DNA from: Chrysophaeum taylorii
Taxonomy: Eukaryota > Sar > Pelagophyceae > Pelagomonadales > Pelagomonadaceae
DNA: 64,000 nt
Direction of reading: 5' to 3'
Assembly (NCBI GenBank): GCA_029834535.1
Contig: JAQMWT010000439.1
Location: 62,001 to 126,000 of the forward strand
Part shown: piece by piece, positions 1 to 9,928 of the stretch
How positions within the stretch are numbered: position 1 is the first letter of the stretch
How the letters are laid out: every line of letters begins with the position of its first letter
The notes under the pieces: model-generated
Told to the model about the DNA's origin: nothing
The model's input: only the letters and a program-made list of their open reading frames with translations
Database searches by the model: none
Position numbers and translations under genes: made by a program

Positions 1-2466
1 ACCGAGCCGGACGCCCACGACGCCTCGCTCCAGCGGGCCATCGCGCTCCAGTTCCTCAAGTACCGCACCTCGAGCGTCCTCGACCCTGACTGCTGGCGCG
101 ACATAGTCGACGATAACTTCGAGCTCGTGTTGCCGCGCGAGCCCTACCGTGTCAACTACGGCACGCCCGCCGACCGAAACACGCACCGCATCGCTGGCGT
201 CGACAACATCATACGCGACACGCGCTCCATGGGCGCGCTCGTCGAGATGATACGCGCTCGATGCTGGCGTATCAAACAGCTCGACCTGCGCGCGCGCCTC
301 GCCGTACGCAACGCGCAGGCCAAGCCCCTCGGCAAGGCCGAAGCCGACGCGAGTCATCTCCCGGGCGGCGATGCTGCGGTCGCCGTGGCCACCGCCGTCA
401 ACGGGGGGAGGACCGAGGACCTCCCAAATGGTCACGTCGAAGACACCTCGGACGTAGCCAATACGCAGCAGCAGAGTTCCGAAGAGCAACGCCGCCGCCA
501 GCTCGCCGCGTTGTCGGAGAACGCGCCGCGCGCGGCTGCGTTCGCGAAGATTGGCGTCCGGTACGTTGCCGACGCGCACGAGATACTTGTCGCCGACCGG
601 CTTCTCATGTGCTCGTGGACGTTCGAAACGGTCGGCCTCGTCGAGGTCGGCTTTACGAGCGAGGTCGCTGTTGACGGCATGCTCAAGGCGGTCTTCACCG
701 AGGGCGGCACACGCAAGCTCGAAAAGGCGACCCTGTCGTTTGATTGCATGGCCTTCATGCAGCAGCTCAACGCGCACGGCTTGCTCGACATGGCTGCGAT
801 TGCGGCCGCCGCGTCGTCCGTCTCGCGTGGCGTGGCGACGCCCACCGCTGCGAGGCCAGCCGCTGACACCCCCCGACGAAACGCCGCGCCCACCGCGCTA
901 AACAACAACCCGACAACGCTTTCGAATTTGGCCTCCGCGTCGCCGAACTTGATCTCGTCGCTCGCGGCCGCGACCCAAGCCGTGGGCCCAGAAGCCGCCG
1001 CGCGAGCGCGACAACTACTCGCCAACCTCCAAGCGGCTCAGCAAGCGGCGGCGGCCGCGGCCGCTGGCGGCGTCACTTCCGCCGGGCAGCAACCGCCCTC
1101 GGTGAGACGCCGATCCGACAGCAACGACGCTCCGGCGCCGGCGGCGTCGACGGCCCCGTCGCAAACAACCGCCCAGCCCGCTACCCCGCTCAACATCAAC
1201 GCGAGTACTGCAGCGAAGTTCCCTGCCAGCGAAGTCTCAACGGAGTTTGCACGCAATGCCGTCGCCGGGCAGTACCTCCGAGCTTTGGCTGCCGCATCCA
1301 AGAGCGGCACAGCCGCGGGCGTTGGGGCTGTGTTGGGGGATTCGAACGCCACGAGCAACAATAACAAGACCAACAACTCGACCCCGGTTACGGCTGCGGC
1401 CTCAATGGTGCAAAAGCAGCGCCAGCAGCAGCAGCAAATGCTCATGCAGTGCATGCCCTATCTGGCGAACTACTCGTGGAACATGGCCCTACTGCGCCAG
1501 CAACAGCAGAAGGCCGCGTCTGCGACGGGGACCCAGCAGCAGCAGAGCGCCTCAACGGCTTCGCAGCAACAGGCGCAGCAACCAACGCAGCCGCAGCAGC
1601 AACTCAACGTGCAGCAGATGCAACAGCAGGCACAACAGCTTCAGCAGCAACTACTGCAGCAGCAGATCGCGCAACAACAGCAGCAGCAACAACAAAATCA
1701 ACAACAACAACAACAACAACAGGGTCAACACGGTCACCTGTCGCACCATAAACAACTCTCGCCGCAGCATCAGCGACAACAACAACTCGCGCATCAACAA
1801 CTCTCTCCTTTCGTGGTTCAGTCCCAGCCGCAGCAGCAACAGCTGCAACAACTCGCCCAACAGCTGAGCGCAGCACAGAGCCACGGGCAGCCGCACGCGA
1901 CGGCGTCCTCGCAGCAGCAGTCGACTCTACGTACGCAGGAGCAACAACGTCACGAGGACGAGGAGAAAGCGTCCCCGACAACGTTGCGGGAAGCGGCGCA
2001 TTCTGTGTGCGCCGACCATTCAGTGTCGACGCTCGGCCCGGTTCCAGAGCCAATGTCAGCCGGACACCGATCACAATCTGCGCCGCTCCCGAGTACGACA
2101 GGTGCTAATTCGACGGCCCAGTTGCAGTCGTTGCGCGGTCAATATGCATCGGCGGACGCGATGGCTGCGGCGCCGGCGGTGACGAGCTCGCAGCCGAGCA
2201 GTGCAGTGACTGTCGGCAACTCCGTGCTTGGTACTGGATCCGCGACAAAGCCAGGCGGTACGGTAGCGCCCGGCGTGGCTTCGGGAGCAGGAAATAGTGT
2301 CGTCGCGAACGCGATGTTGGCCAAGTACATGTCTCTCGCCAACTCGGCGCCGATGATGCAGATGATGGCAAACTATATGGCAAATGTCGTGAATCAGCGC
2401 CAGCAACAGGCAAAACAAGCTGCGGCGGCCACGAAGCAAGTCCAAACTCAACAACATAGACGGTGA
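1..2466 (+). CDS. Polyglutamine-rich nuclear-type protein, 5' end missing
   Basis: The frame is open from base 1, so the start lies outside the window; it ends with TGA at 2464-2466. The first ~260 codons are ordinary globular sequence (for example AIALQFLKYRTSSVLDPDCW and, near 590-770, LLMCSWTFETV and LSFDCMAFMQQL). I recall this kind of segment, possibly an NTF2/SnoaL-like fold, from stramenopile regulatory proteins, but cannot name it. From about base 820 it becomes low-complexity: Ala/Thr/Ser-rich, then strongly Gln-rich (about 1420-1930), then Ala/Ser/Met-rich with MMQMMANYMANV near the C-terminus. Such tails are common in transcription co-regulators, so a nuclear role is inferred. No DNA-binding domain is visible; it could lie in the missing N-terminus. 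Confidence 0.75.
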   Translation, partial: TEPDAHDASLQRAIALQFLKYRTSSVLDPDCWRDIVDDNFELVLPREPYRVNYGTPADRNTHRIAGVDNIIRDTRSMGALVEMIRARCWRIKQLDLRARLAVRNAQAKPLGKAEADASHLPGGDAAVAVATAVNGGRTEDLPNGHVEDTSDVANTQQQSSEEQRRRQLAALSENAPRAAAFAKIGVRYVADAHEILVADRLLMCSWTFETVGLVEVGFTSEVAVDGMLKAVFTEGGTRKLEKATLSFDCMAFMQQLNAHGLLDMAAIAAAASSVSRGVATPTAARPAADTPRRNAAPTALNNNPTTLSNLASASPNLISSLAAATQAVGPEAAARARQLLANLQAAQQAAAAAAAGGVTSAGQQPPSVRRRSDSNDAPAPAASTAPSQTTAQPATPLNINASTAAKFPASEVSTEFARNAVAGQYLRALAAASKSGTAAGVGAVLGDSNATSNNNKTNNSTPVTAAASMVQKQRQQQQQMLMQCMPYLANYSWNMALLRQQQQKAASATGTQQQQSASTASQQQAQQPTQPQQQLNVQQMQQQAQQLQQQLLQQQIAQQQQQQQQNQQQQQQQQGQHGHLSHHKQLSPQHQRQQQLAHQQLSPFVVQSQPQQQQLQQLAQQLSAAQSHGQPHATASSQQQSTLRTQEQQRHEDEEKASPTTLREAAHSVCADHSVSTLGPVPEPMSAGHRSQSAPLPSTTGANSTAQLQSLRGQYASADAMAAAPAVTSSQPSSAVTVGNSVLGTGSATKPGGTVAPGVASGAGNSVVANAMLAKYMSLANSAPMMQMMANYMANVVNQRQQQAKQAAAATKQVQTQQHRR
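1672..1722 (+). repeat. CAA/CAG glutamine tract
   Basis: A nearly uninterrupted run of CAA and CAG codons inside the Gln-rich coding region. CAA and CAG are mixed, which usually makes such tracts more stable than pure CAG. Confidence 0.9.
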
Positions 2467-3018
2467 GAGCATCGTCGTCGCTTCTCATCTTATCGCCTCG
2501 CTTCCCATTTATTCATATTCGCTTCTTCGCTTTCGTCGTTCGATTTTGCTGGTCACCCCCTGTGCTCTCTGGGGCACGAGACCTCACGTCTGGTTCGGCG
2601 GGCAGATCCTCCCTCATTTGCCCTCGTGCGCCCGCTGCAGCTGCCCTACTAGCTCCCCTCCTCGTCGGCACCGATGCCTGCCGCGCAGGACACGACTGCG
2701 CCCACCACCTTGTCAGTCGCATCTTGGCAGCAGAAGCTTTGATTATTTAAAATTGGGACACCAACAGTATTCTTCTTTTCCTTGAAGTTTTGCGCGAAAG
2801 ATCAACGCCGGAGTAAGGGTAAGGCAGAAGAAAGAGAGCTGCAGACCGAAAAAATTAAAACGGTAGATGATGATGGGCTTTTGTTTTGTTGAGCCCCGGC
2901 GCTGCCGAAGGGCGGCGGACGGAGCGCGCCGCAGCGTCCGGCGTGGGGGTGCGCAACCTCCGGTCGGCTGGATTTGAGAGGTCGCCCTGGTCGTTGGAGT
3001 TACGGACGCCGAGAATTG
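2467..3018. other. Intergenic region upstream of the ULK4-like gene
   Basis: Pyrimidine-rich sequence follows the stop of the polyQ gene, then AT-richer sequence near 2740-2890. Short open stretches lack convincing protein character. It probably holds the terminator of the first gene and the promoter of the next. Confidence 0.5.
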
Positions 3019-6000
3019 ATGGTAGGGTCTGCCCAACAAGCTTGGTGACGCTTCGCACACAGGACAAGTACCACATATTCAATGAGATCGGGGCGGGGCG
3101 GCAGAGCCAAGTGTTCAAGGGCCGACAGAAGAAGACAGTCAACTACGTGGTGCGTCTCGGAGCATGCATTGTGCGCGTCGCAAAAACGCCGCGCGATAGG
3201 CGATTAAACGGGTCGAGAAGAGCCAGATGGACAAGGTCGTGAACGAGGTGCAAATGATGCACGCGCTCAACCACCCGCACACCCTCAAGTTCTACGACTG
3301 GTACGAAACGAGGAACAACTTGTGGTTGATTTTGGAGTACTGTTCGGGTGGCGATCTCAAGTCGTTGCTTCGGGTCGACAGGCAGCTTCCGATTCCTGCT
3401 GTCAAGCTGCTCGCGGGCGATCTCCTCGCGGGGCTCCAGTACTTGCACTTCAGCGGGGTGTTGTACTGCGACCTCAAGCCCTCGAACGTGCTGATCGACG
3501 AGCACGGCATTTTGAAGCTGGCAGGTTTTGGTCTGGCTCGCCGGATTCCGACGCTCGGGAACCGCTCCAAGGCGCCCAAAAACCGAGGGACCCCCTACTA
3601 CATGGCGCCGGAATTGTTCATGAAGGAGGGCGTGCATAATTTTGGCTCGGATCTCTGGTCTTTGGGGTGCGTCTTGTACGAGCTCGCGAGCGGTCGCCCG
3701 CCGTTCGCGTCTACTTCGCTCAACGAGCTCATGGAGCAGATTATCCAGGGCGCCCCCGATTTGTCGCCCGACGTCTTTCGTTGGCGCCTCGAGGAACACC
3801 AACAACAGCAACAAGACGAACAAGCGCCGGCACCGGCGCCTCTAGCGGCGGCAGCGACGGCCATAAGGTGTTGGAGCGACGCCCAGGCCGCGTGCTCGAC
3901 GGCCGACTTCGTCGAGGCTCTGAGGCTGCTCCTGCGCAAGGACGCGCTCGCGAGGCCGACGTGGACGTCGATGCGCTCGCCGGAGTCGTTCTGGAACGAC
4001 GTCCTGCCGCCACCCCCCAACAAAACCTTGCCGGCGCAGCCGCTCTTCGAGGCGACGGTCGCGTCGCAGCGCCAGTCGTCGGAAGCGCCGACCCCCAGGC
4101 GGGCCTCGTCGTCGGCAATAGAAGAAGACGACGACGACGACGAGCAGGAGGACGAGGCGGGGGCGGAGTCGGCCCCCCGACGACGAAGACGACGACGACG
4201 ACGACGAGGAGGAGGAGATGCCGAGGCTGGGGTCGAGGAGGTGCTTCGGTTGTCTCGGCTCTATCAGGAGCACGTGCGGTCTTCGGAGCTGAGCAAGCGG
4301 AATAATACCGTAGCGGCGGCTGGAGAGCGCATCGACGTCGAAATCGTCATGAACGAGTCTGAGGATCCCCGCGGCCGCCGCCACACCAACAAAAGCACCA
4401 CCGACGAGAACAGACGGGCGTGGTGGGACGGCCCGACGCACTTTGGCGCCGAGCGGGCCGTCGAGATCTACGGGGTCGTGTTCGCGTCGTCCGACGACGA
4501 CGTGCGGCCGATCCTGGGCAGCAGTGCGACGGAGCTCGCGATGCGGGCGACGAGGGTCAAGCCAAAGAACGTGGGGTTCGAGCGCAAGTCGGTCGCCGAG
4601 CTCAACGCGCTCCCGCACGCGCTGCTCGAGGCGCACCTCATGGTCGTTTACGAGGCGCTCGTCGATTCCGAATCTCCCTCGGGCATCTCCGAGATCGTCT
4701 CGTACCTCCTGACCGTGTGCGAGGTCGCGCAGGTCGCGAACGTCGTGGTCAACTCGTCTTTCGTGTCGCTCATCCTCCACGTCGTCAAAACGCGCGGCGG
4801 CTGCGGCACGCTGCGACATCGAATTCTCGTCCTCGTGGGCTTGTTGCTGCGCCACGCGACTTACGTCGCGCCCGTAGACGACGGCGGCGACGACGACTCA
4901 AACCTCGTCACGACCCTCAAGACCCTCGTGACCGACGGGGCCGTCGACATCGAGGCACGCCAGCTCGCGCTCGCCGCTCTCGGGGAGCTGCTGTTCTACA
5001 TGACGACGACGCGGGAGGACGTCGACGAGAACGACCCGATCGTCGTCGCGGCCGGCGACGACGACGACGAGACGCGACTCGCCGGCGTGGAGGGGGCCGA
5101 CGCGACGGCGCCCGAAAAAGAGCTCGGGTCAGCGCAGCACCACCAGCGGCGGCTGGGACCTCGCGTGTTTTCCGAGGTGATGGAGGTGATCGCGGCGTTT
5201 CTCGAGGAGCCCGGGCCGCTCGCGCACTTCGCCGCCCGGACGATCGGGAACGTTCTGTCGCGCGTGCCGACGGCGCACGCGGAGGCGATCGCATCGATCC
5301 ACCTCGTCGCGACTCTTGCACGGCACGCGGTGCCCGCGCTCACGGCAACGAGCGTCGAGACGGGAGCAGAGATGCCTCGCGCGGCGCTCGCCTCGCTCGT
5401 CCACCTCTTCCGTTCGTTCTTCGGGCTCGACGACGACGACGACCGGCGCCTCGCCGTCCCCGGTCGGCTCGAGGCGATGATCGCGGCGATCGAGCACCTC
5501 GGCGGCGCCGACACCATCGCCGACTGCGTCGTCACGGCGCTGACGGCGACCGACGACGCTCGCTGGCAGATCGTCGTCCTCAACCTCCTGAATTTGTGCC
5601 TCGTCCAGCGCGCCGTTTCGTGGGACGCCGAGCGGCGGCCCGAGCTCGCGCAGCTCGCCACCCTACCCGAGCTCGAGGCGAGGCTCGCGGCAGCGCGCGA
5701 ACAGCTCCTCTCGGACCACCGCGTCGCCGCCGCGCTCGTCCGCGCCGTCGGCGGCGGAAGCTGCATCACCTCGACCGTGCGCGCCAAGGCTGCCGTCGCG
5801 CTGCTCCAGCTCGGCGTCGCCTACCTGCCAACCCTCGCGTCGGTCATCGTCGAGATAGCCGACGACGCGACCGCCAAGGAGCGCGCGGGCCTTCTCACAG
5901 CTCTCGAGCGCCTCGTCGCGCGCGACGTCAAAGAGCTCCGAACGGATTCCTACTTTGCCTCGTGCGTCTTCGCGCTCCTCGCCTTTGTCGTCGACGCGAC

Positions 6001-6865
6001 GCGGCTCCTGACCTGGGTCCTCGCGCGCGCTTTCGAGGATTCCGACTCACCCGAGACCATCGAGCACCTCGCCGTCGACGCCTTCCGCGCGGCCTTTGAC
6101 TTCGCGCGCCCCGCTTCGGACCCCGTTTCCGCGCTCTTCGACACCTTCAAGACGCCCGCGGGCCTTCTCGACTACCTCTGGGCCCAGCTCTCCCTCGGCG
6201 ACGTCGCGGCCTCCTTTCTCCTCGTCGCGTCGGCCGTTTCCTCGCCCCTCCTCCGACCCCACGTCCTCACCTCGGACCTCGTCGTCGACCTCGGTCGTAT
6301 CGTCTCCGCGCTTTCCACCTTCACCGACCACCACAACTTGGAGGACCTCCCGACCTTCTACATCTTGTACCAAACCCTCCCGGCCCTCCTCGACGCCCTC
6401 GTCTCGCGCGACGCCCTCGTCCTCGTAACCCACGCCGACGTCATTCTTACCGACGACGGTCTCCTCCCCGCCGCGTGCCACCTCCTCGCCAGCCACGACC
6501 ACGACGTCCGCCTCACGGCCGCCCACCTCCTTCGCCACACCCTTCCCCCCTTCATTCAGGCTCTCGTCGCGCAACCCGACGCCACCGCTTCCAGGACCAA
6601 CGCCATCGCCAGGCTCTTCGCCGTCCAGCTCCCCGACGCTTGCGCCCGCCTCCTCGCATCCTGCAAAGACGATTCCTCCCTCATGGAAACCGAGTGCATG
6701 CTGCGCCTCCTCCTCGAATCAATTCCACGCTGGCACGCTGTCCCCGTCGCGCTCGCCGCCTCCACGCGACTCCTCGACGCCCTCGTGCGCTGCGTCGACG
6801 TCGTCGATCCCAACTCGACCCTCGCTTCCCTCGCCCGCCAGGTCCACCGCGCTCTCCAGAGATGA
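3019..6865 (+). CDS. ULK4: ULK4/RUNKEL (Fused)-type protein kinase with HEAT/ARM tail
   Basis: My model has three exons: 3019-3021 (ATG only), 3063-3149 and 3200-6865, with 41-nt and 50-nt GT-AG introns. Together they give 1251 codons starting MDKYHIFNEIGAGRQ, which matches the start of plant RUNKEL and animal ULK4. The kinase domain (about residues 4-290) has the Gly-loop, a lysine in VAIKRV, catalytic-loop YCDLKPSNVLID, GTPYYMAPE and SDLWSLGCVLYE. The usual DFG is GFG (KLAGFGLARR), so the metal-binding Asp is missing and catalysis may be lost, as in ULK4 pseudokinases. An acidic Arg/Asp-rich linker (about 4100-4230) leads into a long helical region that looks like HEAT/ARM repeats. Family members act in cilia and microtubule arrays. 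Regulatory or scaffold function is inferred. Confidence 0.85.
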
Positions 6866-7075
6866 GATGAGATGAGACGAGACGAGACGAGACCCCTCTG
6901 ATTTCCTGCGAAACAAATATGAATGCAGGCCACCTTCGTCGTTTTTTTGCCGCTGTTTGTTCAATTCACTCCGAGAAGATTTTAACACCATCATAAACAC
7001 CATCGTCATCGAGTACTTCGTCACCGAGTACTTCATACATACTCCAGGCATACATTGGTCATCCTGTTGTTCAAC

Positions 7076-7741
7076 ATGCCGTTACTATATATTATTGATG
7101 TCGTTGAGGAGGAGGAGGAGGAGGAGGAGGAGGAGGAGAAGAAATGCTATAAGAGGGGGTAAGACGTTTGTCCTAAAAAGGGTATCCAGGCACTCATCAC
7201 TCGACCGAGGAACACTAGCGCGGACACACCGTCGTCCTGTTCGAGGGACGCTGACCGCAGACACCACGCTCTTCTACGGCTCATCGAGCATGTTCTGCGC
7301 TCCCCTTGGAGTAGTCCCGCCGTCGCCAGTCGCCACAACGCCTTAGTCAACGAGAGCCAGGGCCAGACGCTTCGCAAAGTCGGCATTCTCGTGCGCAACA
7401 GCCCCGCTTCTCCCAAGACTAGCCAACTCTACGTCACCCTGCCAGAACACCCGGAAAGACCCATCGTCTTTACCGGTCCACGAAGTCTGCCCGGCCCCAC
7501 GTTGCGCAGTTCAAGCAGCACCACCACCTCGGCAACGTCCACGACGCCCGAGGTGGCGCCGCGCAGCGCGCGAAATATCGCGCGAGATGGTAAGGTAAGG
7601 TCTTTGCGCGTTTCTCGCAGCAAATGGGCCAAACAGACATTGAGACAGGTGCGCAGCGAAAAACTCTCTCTCGAGCAAACGCCTCGCCACACACAAAGTC
7701 GGAGGGAGACTCGGATTCTTCGAACTCTCAGTCGCACGTAG
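7076..7741 (+). CDS. Possible intron-containing gene, unrecognised
   Basis: Weakly supported. A frame opens at ATG 7076 with a GAG-encoded glutamate run. A GTAAGA donor at 7159 and open stretches after 7190 (PVRGTLTADTTLFYGSSS) and after about 7350 (LRKVGILVRNSP, SQLYVTLPEHPERPIVFTG) have protein-like composition, and good splice signals lie between them. The last stretch ends at 7741, just inside the convergent end of the ADP-ribosylglycohydrolase-like gene. I could not fix one consistent exon chain and recognise no family. It may instead be untranslated sequence. Confidence 0.25.
7108..7140 (+). repeat. GAG trinucleotide microsatellite
   Basis: About ten tandem GAG units. Confidence 0.85.
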
Positions 7742-8762
7742 TCTTCATATTCTTCTTCTCGTTGTGCGCAACGATTTTGTCGGCGATGTCAGCGACGAGG
7801 TCGGCGATGGGCGCGGGCTTGTGCGTGAAGGAATCCTTGGCCGTCGTGAGCTTGTCAACCCATGCCTGCGGCGGAGGGCCGCGAGCGGCGGCGACGACGG
7901 CCCCGAGGAAAATGGCGCGGGAGCACGTATCCCCCGCCGCGAGTATGTTCTCGCGCATGGCAGAAACGTAAGAATCTTGATTGAGGAGCTCATGGACGGG
8001 AGCGACAAAGGCGCTCGGGAGCGCGCAGCTTCTCGCGGCGAGGTTGTAAAAGGGCGAGTCGGGCTTGTCCTTCATGATCTCGTTCGAGAGTTTTGTCAGG
8101 AGGTCGGAAAGCGGCAGTTTCGACCTCGCGTCGTCGAACGCCTTGGCCGCCTCCGGCGGGGCTCGCGCCTCCACGTACCCCACAGCTTCCTCGAGCGAGT
8201 CGCCGAGGATGACGCGCTCGAGAAGATCAGACGCGAGCAACCCAAACCGGACTGCCTCGTCGTTGTTTTGGTGAACTCGAATCGCTTCTTCAACTTTGTC
8301 GCGACGCTCGGGAGTTCCGGCATAGAGACACGTTACCGGTACCGCCTTGAGGAAGCAGTGCGCCTGGTTGTCGTCGGCACCGCTTTCTGGAAACTTCAGG
8401 CCATTGGCGACGTTGGCGAGGAAGGCTTGCGTCGCGTGGTCCTTACGTCCCGTGTAGGCCGTCGCCCAGTCCCTCATAGCCTCTGTCATCGCCTCGCCTT
8501 CGACCTCCCCTGCCTTGGCGACGTACTGTGCGACAAACAGCAGCTGCTCTCCATACGGCGAGAAAGACCCCGTCTCGTAGTGCCCCGGGAACTCGCTCGC
8601 GCTGTAGAACCGCGGCGATGCTGGCGTCTTAAACTCGGGCTCTTCGCCACCCGCGACAGACGCCATTTCCTTCGGGTCATAGATCCAGTGCGTCGTCATA
8701 CACGCCGCATCCCCGGCGAACGCGCCAAAGATAGCGTTGCGGATCCGGCCGAGAGAACCCAT
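7728..8762 (-). CDS. ADP-ribosylglycohydrolase / J1-crystallin-like protein
   Basis: A single exon of 344 codons from ATG at 8762 (MGSLGRIRNAIFGAFAGDAA); a frame extension upstream lacks family-like sequence. The N-terminal GAFAGDAACMTTHWIYD and the C-terminal AAGDTCSRAIFLGAVVAA are the paired motifs of the all-helical ADP-ribosylglycohydrolase superfamily, and the overall pattern resembles the J1-crystallin-like branch. In catalytic members the second motif supplies Asp ligands to a Mg pair (GDTDS-like); here one is Cys (GDTCS), so activity is uncertain. If active it would remove ADP-ribose from proteins or hydrolyse related bonds. It is notable that three predicted ADP-ribosyltransferases lie in the same window, though more than 30 kb away. 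Confidence 0.8.
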   Translation of the reverse strand: MGSLGRIRNAIFGAFAGDAACMTTHWIYDPKEMASVAGGEEPEFKTPASPRFYSASEFPGHYETGSFSPYGEQLLFVAQYVAKAGEVEGEAMTEAMRDWATAYTGRKDHATQAFLANVANGLKFPESGADDNQAHCFLKAVPVTCLYAGTPERRDKVEEAIRVHQNNDEAVRFGLLASDLLERVILGDSLEEAVGYVEARAPPEAAKAFDDARSKLPLSDLLTKLSNEIMKDKPDSPFYNLAARSCALPSAFVAPVHELLNQDSYVSAMRENILAAGDTCSRAIFLGAVVAAARGPPPQAWVDKLTTAKDSFTHKPAPIADLVADIADKIVAHNEKKNMKTTCD

Positions 8763-9928
8763 GCTTCTTCTTCTTTCTTTCTTCCACCTGCCAGGTTCAA
8801 CCGAGAAAGGTTCGTTCTGACTTGCGGAAAAGAATACGAGAGAACGAACACCTCGCTCGATCCTGGAATAGGGACATCCTGAATCATTTAAAGACATCCT
8901 GAATCAGGGAAAAGTTTAATAAACTGAAATAAATTGAAATAAATCTCGCTAACAACAACAACAACATCAAAAGTGCCGCCTTCCCCTTGAAATGCTGCCG
9001 ACACGCGGCGGCGTGTTCCACTGGGAATCGTTCTCTTCGGCGCAGAGCCCTGCCGCGATGCGTGACGAGATCGGTCATTTTTATGCCCCTGCCCGTTGCT
9101 GAACGCCACGATTCTCCCCGGACATTGGCGCGGGCACAGTCCAAAGCGACCATCACCGCCCAGTTTTCTGCGTCGGCCGAGCGATGTCGGCGCCGAATGG
9201 AGGCGAGCGAACCCTTTGTGGCCAGCGACGTGTCCGGGTTCGTACAGGTGAGGATGGCGCTGTTGTGGCCGGCCATCTACGATTCTGTCACCCCGCGTCT
9301 CTTCAATTTTTTTTTGTGCGGCCACTCGGGACGTTGTCGACACGTTGCCCGCGTGTCGCGCTGAAGCATGGGCAAGTATGCCGCCGAAGCTGCGCTTTGG
9401 TCTCTTCGTGATCTTCTTGCCTCTTGAGGCGCGCGCCTGGAACATCTGGTTTGAGATTGCTCGCGTTGTTTTACTCCGCGCCTCGCGGCGGCTAAATAAA
9501 TAATCTTGGTTCATGATGTAACCAACCTCGCAAGATTCCATAGTCACCCCTCCGAAAGCCACCCCACGCCCTTGCTACACATACAAAGGCCACCTTTGCC
9601 GCGTCCGGCCTGGTCGGTGTGGATGACCGAGCTTGCACGCATTCTCCTGTTATCTATCTCGACGATGCGAAAAAAAAGAAAGGAAAGGAAGACATTATTC
9701 ATCAGGAGCGCCGAAGGAAGGGACACAAAATACGACGTCCTCTTTCTACAACCAGCGCCAACAAAGGAAAAGGACCCACCACGTGCGGATCTCTATCGTC
9801 GATTCCGAGCCACACTTCGTACCTCCCGCCCAGGACGACGACGACGAGGGGTTCTTCCAACAAGGAAGCAACCTCCTACTCGGCCGATTCAAACAAAAAA
9901 AGGCAGCTAGTAGGAAGTCCAATAAAAA
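8763..9928. other. Gap between two minus-strand genes, no convincing gene
   Basis: A minus-strand frame (8888-9562, LYEPGHVAGHKG) is open for about 220 codons but is basic, repetitive and unrecognised. A small plus-strand ORF at 9378-9503 would encode 41 residues starting MPPKLRFGLFVIFLPLEARA, with a hydrophobic start and a basic end. Neither has a second line of support. The rest, including the A-rich stretch at 9660-9730, looks non-coding. Confidence 0.4.

Noticed and set aside
4420-6099. Long Arg-rich frame inside the ULK4-like gene
   Set aside because: Low-complexity shadow of the HEAT/ARM tail coding frame.
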